Source: Scytolyngbya sp. HA4215-MV1
Lineage (GTDB): Bacteria > Cyanobacteriota > Cyanobacteriia > Leptolyngbyales > Leptolyngbyaceae
Length of the DNA stretch: 64,000 nt
Assembly (NCBI GenBank): GCA_019359045.1
Contig: JAHHIA010000003.1
Coordinates: forward strand, 248,001-312,000
Direction of reading: 5' to 3'
Below the pieces are notes generated by a model. The model was not told the origin of the DNA. It ran no database searches and saw only the letters and a program-made list of their open reading frames with translations. The first letter of the stretch is position 1. Each line of letters opens with the position of its first letter. Shown piece after piece: positions 8,962-17,536 of this stretch. A program made the position numbers and the translations under genes.

Positions 8962-9533
8962 ACGTCGGTTTGAACGATCGCGGCTAATTCCGAAACGACT
9001 CGATCTAGCTCATCAATCAGCGGGATCGAGTCGTTTTGGCGAAAGGCTTGTACGAGCGATCGGTAATACCACAGAGTGCCAGCTTTGCCGCCTTTGAATC
9101 GCTCCCAAACGGCTTCTCCCAGGACTCGATAATCGCTGAGAATGGAGCGGGCGTTGTGCAGTTTATCGCAGGCAGACACCAGGCGCACAGAGGCGGATGC
9201 GGTCGGCAAGTGATCTAAATAAGCTTGTTTGCGTTCTTGCCAGGGGGGCTTGGGGGTGCGGTCGGTGTCGGTGCAGCCATCGACGATCGCAACCACGGTT
9301 TCACCAAAATGTTGCCGAATTGCTTCACGGGTTGCGGCTCCGCCCTGGTCTTCGACTGCATCGTGGAGGAGCGCGGCGATCGCTTCGTCTTCGGTGGCTC
9401 CATGTTCGAGTGCCAAACTGGTCACTGCGAGCAGATGCGCAATATAAGGAATAGGGGTGCCTTTACGGGTTTGCTGCGCATGTAGTTGGGTGGCAAAGGT
9501 GAGGGCAGCAGTGAAGCGATCGGAAAGTACCAT
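8958..9533 (-). CDS. HD-domain phosphohydrolase
   Basis: 191 residues, a single HD domain of the RelA/SpoT hydrolase-like type. The metal-binding positions are visible: His in PYIAHLL, the HD pair in ALLHDAVED, and the later Asp in SACDKLHNAR. The family hydrolyses phosphate from nucleotides; with no synthetase or TGS domain this would be a stand-alone hydrolase, possibly acting on (p)ppGpp or another nucleotide, but the substrate is inferred. The gene is convergent with the small secreted protein: the palindrome TTAA at 8958-8961 supplies both stop codons. Confidence 0.87.
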   Translation of the reverse strand: MVLSDRFTAALTFATQLHAQQTRKGTPIPYIAHLLAVTSLALEHGATEDEAIAALLHDAVEDQGGAATREAIRQHFGETVVAIVDGCTDTDRTPKPPWQERKQAYLDHLPTASASVRLVSACDKLHNARSILSDYRVLGEAVWERFKGGKAGTLWYYRSLVQAFRQNDSIPLIDELDRVVSELAAIVQTDV

Positions 9534-9615
9534 TTTGGATTTTCAAAGGGTAAGTGTGAGTCTACCTTTCTATGATCTCTGATCATCACCCTGCATTGCT
9601 TCCCATTCTAAAATC

Positions 9616-9696
9616 GGCGTTGCTTAGCAACGGGATGAAGATGATGCTGAATGATTTGAAACTTCGTTCCAAATCATCCTGCTTTTCAGCAACGCC
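9616..9696. repeat. MITE-like interspersed repeat (GGCGTTGCT ends)
   Basis: Element bounded by GGCGTTGCT (9616-9624) and its exact complement AGCAACGCC (9688-9696), with an inner pair ATGATTTG (9651-9658) and CAAATCAT (9670-9677), so the whole 81 nt can fold into one branched hairpin. A shorter relative with the same ends and GGGATGAA core lies at 17228-17261. GGCGTTGCTGAAT-type palindromes recur in cyanobacterial intergenic DNA. Confidence 0.7.
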
Positions 9697-9809
9697 CTAA
9701 AATCTGCAATCCCGAATCAGCTGGATCTCTGCGTTCACTCTCAATGATCCCTCCTGCTGGAAACATAATCGTGGGCACTCAGCCTAGCCAGTCAACCAAT
9801 CAATTCCCC

Positions 9810-11051
9810 TCACGCTTCCGCCATTGCTTGACCTGCTAACCAGCCCGTAGTCCAGGCGCTTTGGAAATTGAACCCCCCGGTCACGCCATCAATATCCAAG
9901 ATTTCCCCAGCAAAGTAGAGACCCGGACACAATCGGCTTTCCATCGTTTTGAAATCTACTTCTTTGAGATCCACACCCCCACAGGTGACAAATTCCTCCT
10001 TGAATACTCCTTTGCCCTGAATAGTGAATTTCCCTTGGGTGAGTTCTTGCAGCAGTGCATTTAGGGTTTTGTTGGAGAGATCTGCCCAGCGATCACCCTC
10101 GCCAATCCCAACAGACACAATCAACTTTTGCCAGAGGCGACGGGGCAGCGGCAACGGACAGTGGGCAACGATCGTCCGTTTAGGAAATTCTCCTTTAGTC
10201 GCCAGTAGCTTTTCTCGCAACTGTGCCGCATTGAATTGGGGCAACCAGTGAATCAGTAGAGTTGCCTGATAGTGGCTGTCGTGCAGCCCTCTGGCACCCC
10301 AGGCAGAGAGTTTGAGCACCGCCGGACCACTCAAGCCCCAATGAGTAATGAGCAGGGGACCTGTTTGTTCCAGCTTGGGCACATGGTCAGCGAGGAGTTG
10401 CAAACGAGCCGATGGGACGGAAACTCCTGCCATGTCTTGCAAGCGAGGATCGGTGACGTTGAAGGTGAAAAGGGAAGGTACAGGGGGCACGATCGTATGC
10501 CCCAAAGTTTTGGCAAACTGAATCCCCTGGAGACTACTGCCCGTTGCCAACAACACTCGATCGCCCTGCAACACTTCACCCGATCTCAGGTGAATTTGGT
10601 AGGTTCCAGACTGCGGCACGATCGCCACCACGGCCGATCGGGTTTGCAGCACCACTCCAGCATTATGAGCGGCGTGGAGTAAACAATCCACGATCGTGGC
10701 AGAGTCATCGGTGATGGGAAACATCCGCCCATCGGCTTCGGTCTTCAGCTTCACGCCCTGGGCTGCAAACCAATTTACCGTATCGCGTGGTTGAAAACGG
10801 CTAAAAGCACCGCGCAACGCCTTTCCCCCTCTGGGATAATTTTGTACCAACAGGGCTGGCTCAAAGCAATGGTGCGTCACATTGCAACGTCCCCCCCCGG
10901 AAATGCGAACTTTGGCGAGGGGGGAATGGGCAGCTTCCAACAAGGTGACATGCGCGTTGGGTTCAGCTGTGGCACAGGCGATCGCGCCAAAAAATCCGGC
11001 AGCTCCCCCCCCAATGACGACCCCATGCGTCTGGGGTTTTGGTCTAGACAT
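9810..11051 (-). CDS. HI0933-family FAD-dependent oxidoreductase
   Basis: 413-residue flavoprotein of the HI0933/YhiN/BaiN type. The FAD dinucleotide fold is at the N-terminus (VVIGGGAAGFFGAIACA, residues about 11-27), followed by the family segment KVRISGGGRCNVTHH. The C-terminus has ITHWGLSGPAVL in the middle and FAGEILDIDGVTGGFNFQSAW before the end, which positions the second FAD contact. Members are soluble flavoproteins; the physiological substrate is unsettled for most of them. Start ATG at 11051 is followed directly by the nucleotide-binding strand. The membrane HEAT gene ends only 35 bp upstream on the same strand, so the two may be co-transcribed. Confidence 0.92.
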   Translation of the reverse strand: MSRPKPQTHGVVIGGGAAGFFGAIACATAEPNAHVTLLEAAHSPLAKVRISGGGRCNVTHHCFEPALLVQNYPRGGKALRGAFSRFQPRDTVNWFAAQGVKLKTEADGRMFPITDDSATIVDCLLHAAHNAGVVLQTRSAVVAIVPQSGTYQIHLRSGEVLQGDRVLLATGSSLQGIQFAKTLGHTIVPPVPSLFTFNVTDPRLQDMAGVSVPSARLQLLADHVPKLEQTGPLLITHWGLSGPAVLKLSAWGARGLHDSHYQATLLIHWLPQFNAAQLREKLLATKGEFPKRTIVAHCPLPLPRRLWQKLIVSVGIGEGDRWADLSNKTLNALLQELTQGKFTIQGKGVFKEEFVTCGGVDLKEVDFKTMESRLCPGLYFAGEILDIDGVTGGFNFQSAWTTGWLAGQAMAEA

Positions 11052-11086
11052 GCACCCTTACCATCCCAAATCGTCCGTCTACTGGC

Positions 11087-12595
11087 TTACAACTCGCCCC
11101 ATCGAATCTTAGGCTGAATGTCGGTGGAACGCACTACTTTATAGCCATTTGCAGTTGCCCAATCTTCGGCTGCTTTTTCCAGCGTAGGTTCGCCACAGTT
11201 GAGATAGGCAAGTGCCAAGATCTTATCGCCCTTACTTTTCAACAAATCGACCAGCGTCGGGACGATTTCGCGATTACCCAGACTCATGAATGCATACAGC
11301 CCATATTCAATTTTACGGGAGTCGCCAGACTCGACATCTTTGAGCAAAATCTGGCGAGTGAGCGACCAGTTTTTACGTAGATCCTCGCCTTTGCGGAGGG
11401 CGATCGATTGGTGCACTCTGTCTGCATCCGACTGGGGATTCCACTTCAAAGTTGCCAATGCTTTGCCCACCTGAGCACTCAGATCCCAATCGGTCAGATT
11501 TGCCACCAGAGGTTTGACGGCACGCGGGTTCCCCAGTTTCTCCAAGACTTCAATGGCATGGCTGCGAGCACTGGTATCCAGATCTTGCAACACGCCGATG
11601 ACCGGATCGACCGCAGGTTCGCCCAGGCTGATCAGTGCTGCTTTGGCGATCTCATCGCCTTGCTTGAGTCCAGGTAATAGTTGATCAACAATCTTGGGAT
11701 CTTTTGCGGCGAGTTGCTTGAGTGCTTTGCCCGCACTCTCTTTGACGCCGCTGTCTTTGTCCTTCATGCTATTGATTAGCGGTTGGGCGGCGCGTTCATC
11801 GCCCAGCGTGCCCAGCGCAATGGCAGCACTCTGTCGCAAAATCGGTTTGGGGGCCGTTTTCAGCGTGTCGATTAAAGGTTCAACCGCTTGTTTGTCGCCC
11901 AACTTGCCCAGCAATTCTGCTACGTAGGACGATCGATAATCTTTTTCTTCTAGTATGGTGATTAAACCTTTGACATCTTTCTTGGACGCCATCTGGGCAA
12001 CTTGCGGATCTTGCGTCACCAACTGTTTCAGCGCGTCTTTAGATTTTTGCTGAATTGTGGGGTCGGGATCGCTCAAGGTGTCGGTGAGGGTAGATACCGT
12101 ACGAGGATCGGGGAGGTTCCCCAATGCCGCGATCGCACTCTGCCGCAACTCCGGATGGGTAGAAGTCTTTACCGTTGCCACCAGGGGCTCGATCGCTTTT
12201 TTGTCGCCAATGTTGCCGAGAGCCTCCGCAGCCAAAGGAGACTCGTCATTCTGTTTTTTCAGAATCGTCACGAGTTCCGGAATGTTTTTCTTGACTTCTA
12301 GTTGGGCAATTTTGCGTTTTGCTGTCGCGAGGCTTTCTTCCGGCGTGACCACGATATAGGAACCAATCAGGATTAGTGCCAGCCAGGTGATGGCTTTCAC
12401 CGCAGCTTTTTCGAGCCAGGGAAGCTTTTGGGTGACGAGAGACTCGGTTGGAGGCAGAACGGTAGCGATCGCTGCCAAAAAGAACAGAATAGGAATAATC
12501 TGCCCCTGGGAACCCAAAATGTTAATCACACTGAGTCCCACAAGTGCCCATTTTGCAAATTTACAGAAGGGTTTCATAAGCGGATTGCAGGTCAA
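11087..12595 (-). CDS. Membrane-anchored HEAT-repeat protein
   Basis: 502 residues. Two or three N-terminal hydrophobic segments (residues about 14-45 and 65-85) anchor it in a membrane. From about residue 90 to 400 there are HEAT/PBS-lyase-type repeats of about 31 residues with the recurring pattern GDKxAxxPLxxxLK and LRQSAAxALGxLGD. Such repeats form an alpha-solenoid for protein binding; in cyanobacteria similar repeats also occur in phycobilin lyases, but the membrane anchor argues against a lyase here. The C-terminal 90 residues (ending PKIRWGEL) are not recognised. Two starts are possible, 12595 and ATG at 12577; neither has a strong ribosome-binding site. Confidence 0.82.
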   Translation of the reverse strand: MTCNPLMKPFCKFAKWALVGLSVINILGSQGQIIPILFFLAAIATVLPPTESLVTQKLPWLEKAAVKAITWLALILIGSYIVVTPEESLATAKRKIAQLEVKKNIPELVTILKKQNDESPLAAEALGNIGDKKAIEPLVATVKTSTHPELRQSAIAALGNLPDPRTVSTLTDTLSDPDPTIQQKSKDALKQLVTQDPQVAQMASKKDVKGLITILEEKDYRSSYVAELLGKLGDKQAVEPLIDTLKTAPKPILRQSAAIALGTLGDERAAQPLINSMKDKDSGVKESAGKALKQLAAKDPKIVDQLLPGLKQGDEIAKAALISLGEPAVDPVIGVLQDLDTSARSHAIEVLEKLGNPRAVKPLVANLTDWDLSAQVGKALATLKWNPQSDADRVHQSIALRKGEDLRKNWSLTRQILLKDVESGDSRKIEYGLYAFMSLGNREIVPTLVDLLKSKGDKILALAYLNCGEPTLEKAAEDWATANGYKVVRSTDIQPKIRWGEL

Positions 12596-12769
12596 TGACC
12601 CTGGAGAAGTTTAGATGCATACGCCAGAGAATGGGTTGCAATGTGCCAGATGCGCTTGCATGGCCATTCTGTAATATCCAAATAATTCAGGGAAATTACG
12701 CAAATCATACTAATGGGATTTTTCAACCGGCAGTTGCCGAAAGTTAAGAGTCCGATCATGACAGTTTCT

Positions 12770-12846
12770 AAAAATCTTGGCTAAGAGGCTTGGCATTGGG
12801 AAAATTGCAAGTTATTTTTTAGCTAAATAGCTTAGCCAAGATTTTT
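12770..12846. repeat. Large inverted repeat in the leader of the 233-residue protein gene
   Basis: AAAAATCTTGGCTAAG (12770-12785) is matched perfectly by CTTAGCCAAGATTTTT (12831-12846), a 16-bp stem with a 45-nt spacer. The right arm ends 12 bp before the ATG at 12859. In RNA it would sequester the start region; in DNA it could be a MITE remnant or operator. Confidence 0.7.
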
Positions 12847-12858
12847 GGAGCCTGCCCC

Positions 12859-13560
12859 ATGCCCAAGGTCATTTATGATGTCATCCAACGGTTTGAAGTG
12901 GAAAACAGTATCCCCCGCTTAATCGCCACTAACATTCAGGTGATTCAAGGGGGGGATGATTTGATGTCACTGGCGATCGAGTTACTGGTTCAGTTGGGTT
13001 GCCAGCAAAAGTTTCAGGAAAATCGCACATCCCAGTATTTGGGCTATCGCCTCAAGGAGGGAGGAAAAGGGGCGAAGCGCTATCAACTGGTGTTGACGCC
13101 ACGTAAAGATGGACTGTGTATTTCGCTGCCTAAATCGATCTGGCAACCTCATATTCTAGAAATTACTGAAAGTGTGGGTCGTTGGGAAGAATTGCCTTTT
13201 GAAGAAAAGACAGTTGGGCGAGTGTGGATTCGTCCCAGTCGGGAAGATCGGTTTTTGGCAGCAGTTAAGTTAACGTATGGTGCAACGGCGCTCAAAATTC
13301 TCAATGGCGAATTGGCGGGCAATCGATTTTGTGTCTACCCGGCTGAGTACGATTTTTTGGATAGGGACGGACAGGTTTGCGTGGGCATTTACCATCGCGA
13401 CGATCGCTTTCGGTTAGAAGACTTAGGCAGTGAAGAGAACTATCTTGCCTTGAGTGAAGATCAGTTGTTTCCTTACACCTGGCAGGTCACGATTCGGAAT
13501 GCTGAAGTGTTGCGGGAGTTATTGTCCAACTTTGCAAAATTTTTAATGGAAGATAAATAA
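12859..13560 (+). CDS. Conserved hypothetical protein
   Basis: 233 residues, soluble, no signal peptide or membrane segment. I do not recognise the family. It begins MPKVIYDVIQRFEVENSIPR and has a mixed alpha/beta composition with several aromatic-charged strands (GYRLKEGGKGAKRYQLVL; GRVWIRPSREDRFLAAVKL). The start ATG follows a 16-bp inverted repeat by 12 bp. The FHA-ABC exporter gene starts 132 bp downstream on the same strand, so they could share a transcript. No nuclease, kinase or DNA-binding motif is visible. Confidence 0.72.
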   Translation: MPKVIYDVIQRFEVENSIPRLIATNIQVIQGGDDLMSLAIELLVQLGCQQKFQENRTSQYLGYRLKEGGKGAKRYQLVLTPRKDGLCISLPKSIWQPHILEITESVGRWEELPFEEKTVGRVWIRPSREDRFLAAVKLTYGATALKILNGELAGNRFCVYPAEYDFLDRDGQVCVGIYHRDDRFRLEDLGSEENYLALSEDQLFPYTWQVTIRNAEVLRELLSNFAKFLMEDK

Positions 13561-13692
13561 GGCGTTTAAAGTGCGGTTTGCTGAAGGGAACCCATGCACT
13601 TACGAGTATATTGGCAAAGGAAGTGCCCTACTGCTTTCGCCGATCGCCTAAATCCTCAACCCTATTTTTCACCCTAACCACCGATCACCGGG

Positions 13693-16083
13693 ATGACGCA
13701 GACCACTGTTCTTAGTAGCCAGCCGTACCTGGAACTCTATAACCAGGGTGAAATTGTCCAGCTCAAGCTCACCGGGGAACAGCATCAATTAGGCAGAGAT
13801 CCGCATCGTGCCGATCTGGTGATTCCCAGTGATTGGCAAATTGTTTCAGGTTGCCATGCGTTGTTGCGTCGGGTTGGCGAAGATTACTGTATTTATGACG
13901 GAGATGGCAACAAACCCAGCACTAATGGGCTGTTTCTCAACCGCACCCGGATTACGCCCAATCGGGGCTATCGGTTGAAAAATGGTACAGAGCTGCGTAT
14001 TGGGCAGTATGCCAAGCATCAGGTAGTGCTGACCTATCACAATCCCTGTAGTACGGAAGCCGGGGAACTGCCCAAAAATCGCATTATTTCGCTGAAAGAT
14101 CGATCGGTGCTGCTGGGACGAGATGAAGAGGCGACGCTGGAACTGGATTCCCCGATCGTCTCGCGTCGTCATGCCACGATCGAACCGGATGGTCAGGGGC
14201 AATACATTCTGCGCGATCTCAGCATGAATGGCGTGTTCGTTAACAGTCAGCGGGTGCAAGGCTCGGCGCTGCTGCCTGAAGGGGCAACCATTCGTATTGG
14301 ACCGTTTACGCTGGTGCTGCGGGGCGACCAACTGGAGGTGCTCGATCGCGGCAACCAGATTCGGGTCGATGCCAGTGACCTGGTACGCGAAGTCAAAGAC
14401 AAGCGCGGCAAAATGCGCCGATTGCTGGACGAGGTTTCGTTTGCGATCGAGCCGGGACAGTTTGTGGCGCTGGTGGGGGGCAGCGGTGCGGGCAAATCCA
14501 CCCTGATGCGGACGTTGTTGGGGATTGAGCCGACCGATCGCGGTGTGGTTTCTCTGAATGGCGATAATCTCCGCAGTAACTTCAATATCTATCGGGCACA
14601 AATTGGGTATGTCCCCCAAGATGACATTGTGCATCGTGAGTTAACGGTGGTGGAAGTGCTGACCTATGCCGCCAAGTTGCGCCTGCCACCCGATATCGAT
14701 GTCAATAAAGTGGTGAACAAAACTCTGGAAGACATTGAGATGACCGAGCGCCGGGATGTGCTGGTCAATCGTCTCAGCGGCGGACAGCGCAAACGGGTCA
14801 GCATTGGTGTGGAGTTGCTGGCAGACCCCAAACTGTTCTTTTTAGATGAACCCACGTCAGGGCTTGATCCAGGGTTGGACAAGAAGATGATGCAACTGTT
14901 GCGGAAGTTGGCAGATCAGGGACGGACGGTAGTACTGGTGACGCACGCGACGGCAAATATTACGATGTGCGATCGCATTGTGTTTGTCGGTCGTGGTGGC
15001 AGGTTGTGCTACTTTGGCCCGCCTAAAAAGGCGCTGGAGTTCTTTGGGGTGGAGTCGGGTGACTTTGCCGATATCTACAACGAGCTGGAACGGGGCGAAA
15101 CAGTGGTGCAACAATGGGCCGCAAAGTTTCGTCAATCGGATGATTGCTTGCACTATGTGCTGGATCATCTCAGCCCCAGTAATCCCGAAAAGCCGACTAC
15201 CCATATGCAGGGTAGACGCAGTAATGTTTCGCCGTTTAAGCAATTGGCGTTGCTGACGCAGCGGGCGTTTCAACTGACGTTACGCGATCCGGTCAATTTG
15301 GGTTTGGCGTTGCTGACTGCCCCGATCGGCATCAGCCTGATCAATCTGGCAGTGCGCGACAAGACGCCTCTAATTGGTGCCACTCCCCCCGATGATCCGA
15401 CGCTAGCACCCTTGGCGTTGCGAGTGTTGTTTGTTTTTACCTGCGCCGCGATCTGGGTAGGTCTCTCCAGTTCGCTGCAAGAAATTGTCAAAGAATCGGC
15501 AATTTATGTACGTGAACGGTTAGTCAATCTGGGCTTGTTTGCCTATTTGGGGTCTAAGTCGGTGGTGTTGGGCGGTTTGGCACTGCTGCAAACGCTGTTG
15601 ATGATGGCAGTGATTTTGAATGGCTTCAAAGATCCTAAGCCCGACGTGTTTTCCTGGTCGCTGGGCTTAGGTGTCACCACGTTTCTGACCCTGCTTGCCT
15701 GTATGAGTTTGGGGTTGATGATTTCGGCGATCGTCCGCAATAGCAGTCAGGCAAATAGCGCCCTGCCGCTGCTGTTGTTGCCACAAATTATCTTCTCTGG
15801 GGTGCTGTTCAAGATGGAAGGCTTTTCCAGCAAAATCTCCTGGCTGATGCTGAGTCGGTGGTCGGTGGGTGCTTATGGCAGTCTGGTCAATGTCAATGGG
15901 ATGGTACCCAAACCCGTGAAGCTGCCCGATGGCAGTCTGGTGTCGCAACCGTTTGAACCCACACCCGTCTATGATCCCACCTGGCACAACCTTTCGCTCA
16001 ACTGGAGCATCTTGTTGCTGCACGCTGCTCTCTATATGGCCGTAACGTTCTGGGTGCAGAAAAGCAAGGATGTGTTGAAGTAG
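13693..16083 (+). CDS. FHA-FHA-ABC transporter fusion (ABCG-like exporter)
   Basis: 796-residue half-transporter with its own phosphopeptide-binding region. Two FHA domains lie at about residues 9-105 and 125-215; the second has the GR...SRRHA...NGVFVNS pattern of a working FHA, whereas the first has a degenerate SGCHA in place of SRxHA. An ABC ATPase follows (about 225-450) with Walker A GGSGAGKST, signature LSGGQRKRVSIG and Walker B FFLDEPTSGLDP. The C-terminal 290 residues form an ABC-2 permease with about six membrane segments. The order ATPase then permease is that of ABCG/White exporters. FHA domains imply control by a Ser/Thr kinase, which is not encoded nearby. The substrate is unknown. 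Confidence 0.93.
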   Translation: MTQTTVLSSQPYLELYNQGEIVQLKLTGEQHQLGRDPHRADLVIPSDWQIVSGCHALLRRVGEDYCIYDGDGNKPSTNGLFLNRTRITPNRGYRLKNGTELRIGQYAKHQVVLTYHNPCSTEAGELPKNRIISLKDRSVLLGRDEEATLELDSPIVSRRHATIEPDGQGQYILRDLSMNGVFVNSQRVQGSALLPEGATIRIGPFTLVLRGDQLEVLDRGNQIRVDASDLVREVKDKRGKMRRLLDEVSFAIEPGQFVALVGGSGAGKSTLMRTLLGIEPTDRGVVSLNGDNLRSNFNIYRAQIGYVPQDDIVHRELTVVEVLTYAAKLRLPPDIDVNKVVNKTLEDIEMTERRDVLVNRLSGGQRKRVSIGVELLADPKLFFLDEPTSGLDPGLDKKMMQLLRKLADQGRTVVLVTHATANITMCDRIVFVGRGGRLCYFGPPKKALEFFGVESGDFADIYNELERGETVVQQWAAKFRQSDDCLHYVLDHLSPSNPEKPTTHMQGRRSNVSPFKQLALLTQRAFQLTLRDPVNLGLALLTAPIGISLINLAVRDKTPLIGATPPDDPTLAPLALRVLFVFTCAAIWVGLSSSLQEIVKESAIYVRERLVNLGLFAYLGSKSVVLGGLALLQTLLMMAVILNGFKDPKPDVFSWSLGLGVTTFLTLLACMSLGLMISAIVRNSSQANSALPLLLLPQIIFSGVLFKMEGFSSKISWLMLSRWSVGAYGSLVNVNGMVPKPVKLPDGSLVSQPFEPTPVYDPTWHNLSLNWSILLLHAALYMAVTFWVQKSKDVLK

Positions 16084-16087
16084 CGCT

Positions 16088-16270
16088 TTATTTGCCCTGG
16101 TTTTGATTAATGCAACCCGCTTTCTGGGTATGACGACAAACCCGCTGCCAGAGGATTTCTCGCGTACCCATGGGACCACAGGAGAAAATTACTTTATCGC
16201 CGCCAATGAGCTTCAGAATTTTGACTTGGCAGACGGGGCAGGTACTTTCTCGGCTTTGATTTGTGTCCAT
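16088..16270 (-). CDS. Small zinc-ribbon-like protein
   Basis: 60 residues, probably a real small gene. It has CPVC near residue 11, a single Cys in IFSCGPMGTRE, then RVCRHTQKAGCINQNQ near the end; the five Cys could hold one zinc. The layout CPxC...GxxGTRxxLWxRVC...KxGCIN is one I associate with a small cyanobacterial protein family, from memory only. It is convergent with the FHA-ABC gene, whose stop is 4 bp away, and the following 137 bp up to the FetB-like gene stop contains nothing I can identify. Confidence 0.6.
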   Translation of the reverse strand: MDTNQSRESTCPVCQVKILKLIGGDKVIFSCGPMGTREILWQRVCRHTQKAGCINQNQGK

Positions 16271-16407
16271 AGTTCACCAATTCGATGGATGAAGTTATCC
16301 CAATTTAAGTGGATGTTGGATATTGGGGTGGGTAAAGATTTAAAGCTCCCATGTATTCAAATTAATGTTTTGCAGGCGAAGAATTCATTCCCCTTTAGGG
16401 GGAAAAT

Positions 16408-17187
16408 TCAGCGCAACACTAATTGGTCTGCCGAATTGAAAAATTGGCGGCAGAGACCCGTGGTCACGAGCAAGGTGGTGACCAGGGTAGCAAATGCCAG
16501 CATGAACATGACTAAGATCTGGTAAGCGGCGGCATTGAGGGGGCTGATGCCGCTAAGGAGTTGTCCGGTGATGATGCCGGGTAAAGTGACGAGTCCCACC
16601 ACCATCATGGCGTTGATGGTGGGAATGAGTCCGGCTTTAATGGCATCTTTGCGGTATTGCACGATCGCTTGCTGGGGGGTGGCACCTAGGCTGAGATGGG
16701 TTTCGATTTCCAATTGGCTAGCGTGGATTGTGCTGGCAAGTCGTTCGCCGGAGATAGCTGCCCCGTTCATGGCATTGCCTAAGACGATGCCTGCTAGCGG
16801 AATCAGGTATTGCGGCTCGTACCAGGTTTGGGGACGGATGACCAACAGGTTGGTGTAGAGCAGGGTCAGCGCAGTGCTGAAGAAGATTGCCCCCCAAACC
16901 AGTGGCAAGACGCTGGCTCCTTTTTCGCCAATGCGATTCCGCGCCACGATCGCCGCAATCGTCAGCATCACTAACAACACCAGCAACACCACCCAGGGAT
17001 TTTTCTGAGCAAAGACTGCTGTCAGCAAACTCCCCACTACCAACAATTGCACCACGGTACGTAGGGTCGCCAGCGCTAAACTGCTGGTGAGTCCTAGCTT
17101 TTGCCAGAGGGAGAGACCCATGGCAATTACCATCATGCCCCCCGCCCAAACCAAATCGCCGATCGTCAGTTGAATCAGTGTATCCAC
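16408..17187 (-). CDS. fetB: FetB/UPF0014-type ABC permease
   Basis: 259-residue polytopic membrane protein with about seven hydrophobic segments. It matches the UPF0014/FetB family: the ATLRTVVQLLVVGSLL segment near the N-terminus, PLAGIVLGNAMNGAAISGERL mid-protein, and LSLGATPQQAI followed by PTINAMMVVGLVTLPGIITGQLLSG. In E. coli FetB pairs with the ATPase FetA for iron export; no FetA-like ATPase is adjacent here, so it must be encoded elsewhere. The GTG at 17187 has GAGAGGGA about 9 nt upstream and gives the family-like N-terminus; the longer frame to 17226 lacks such support and runs into a repeat. Confidence 0.88.
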   Translation of the reverse strand: MDTLIQLTIGDLVWAGGMMVIAMGLSLWQKLGLTSSLALATLRTVVQLLVVGSLLTAVFAQKNPWVVLLVLLVMLTIAAIVARNRIGEKGASVLPLVWGAIFFSTALTLLYTNLLVIRPQTWYEPQYLIPLAGIVLGNAMNGAAISGERLASTIHASQLEIETHLSLGATPQQAIVQYRKDAIKAGLIPTINAMMVVGLVTLPGIITGQLLSGISPLNAAAYQILVMFMLAFATLVTTLLVTTGLCRQFFNSADQLVLR

Positions 17188-17227
17188 GTGGTAGGTCCCT
17201 CTCTGCAATCCAGATGAGTATAGCAAT

Positions 17228-17261
17228 CGTTGCTTACTTCATCCCTGGATTCAGCAACGCC
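17228..17261. repeat. Short relative of the GGCGTTGCT interspersed repeat
   Basis: CGTTGCT (17228-17234) and AGCAACG (17253-17259) form a 7-bp stem around CATCCCTGGATT, the same end sequence and core as the element at 9616-9696. It lies immediately upstream of the FetB-like start. Confidence 0.55.
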
Positions 17262-17336
17262 GATGAATATAGCCCTTTTCAAGGGTGTGAAGTACTTCAA
17301 TCAGGTGAAAACTGCTATAGCGATCCTATCTGGATT

Positions 17337-17369
17337 GTGAAAAAGAGTTCCACAGGAACTCTTTTTCAC
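17337..17369. terminator. Bidirectional terminator-like hairpin
   Basis: A perfect 15-bp stem GTGAAAAAGAGTTCC / GGAACTCTTTTTCAC with a 3-nt ACA loop. The GC-rich core GAGTTCC/GGAACTC is flanked by AAAAA on one side and TTTTT on the other, the arrangement of an intrinsic terminator active in both directions. It lies between two minus-strand genes. Confidence 0.7.
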
Positions 17370-17442
17370 ACAGCCTTTCTCATTCACAAATGATTTAGGA
17401 CTGCTATATAAGGCACAGTGAAGAGATGAATGATCAAAAGAA

Positions 17443-17475
17443 TAGCCCCTTCCTACTCAGTAAAGGTGGGGCTAC
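17443..17475 (-). terminator. Terminator of the 249-residue secreted protein gene
   Basis: On the minus strand, TAGCCCC and GGGGCTA pair across a short imperfect loop and are followed by ATTCTTTTG. It begins about 60 bp past the stop of the secreted-protein gene. Confidence 0.55.
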
Positions 17476-17536
17476 TGAAATGATGGTGTGCCTCTGAATG
17501 TGATATTAGAGACGCTAGATGTTTCCTGTACTGAGT

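Noticed and set aside
13846-14634. 262-codon minus-strand ORF opposite the FHA-ABC gene
   Set aside because: Antisense frame to a strongly supported gene; no start signal or known domain.
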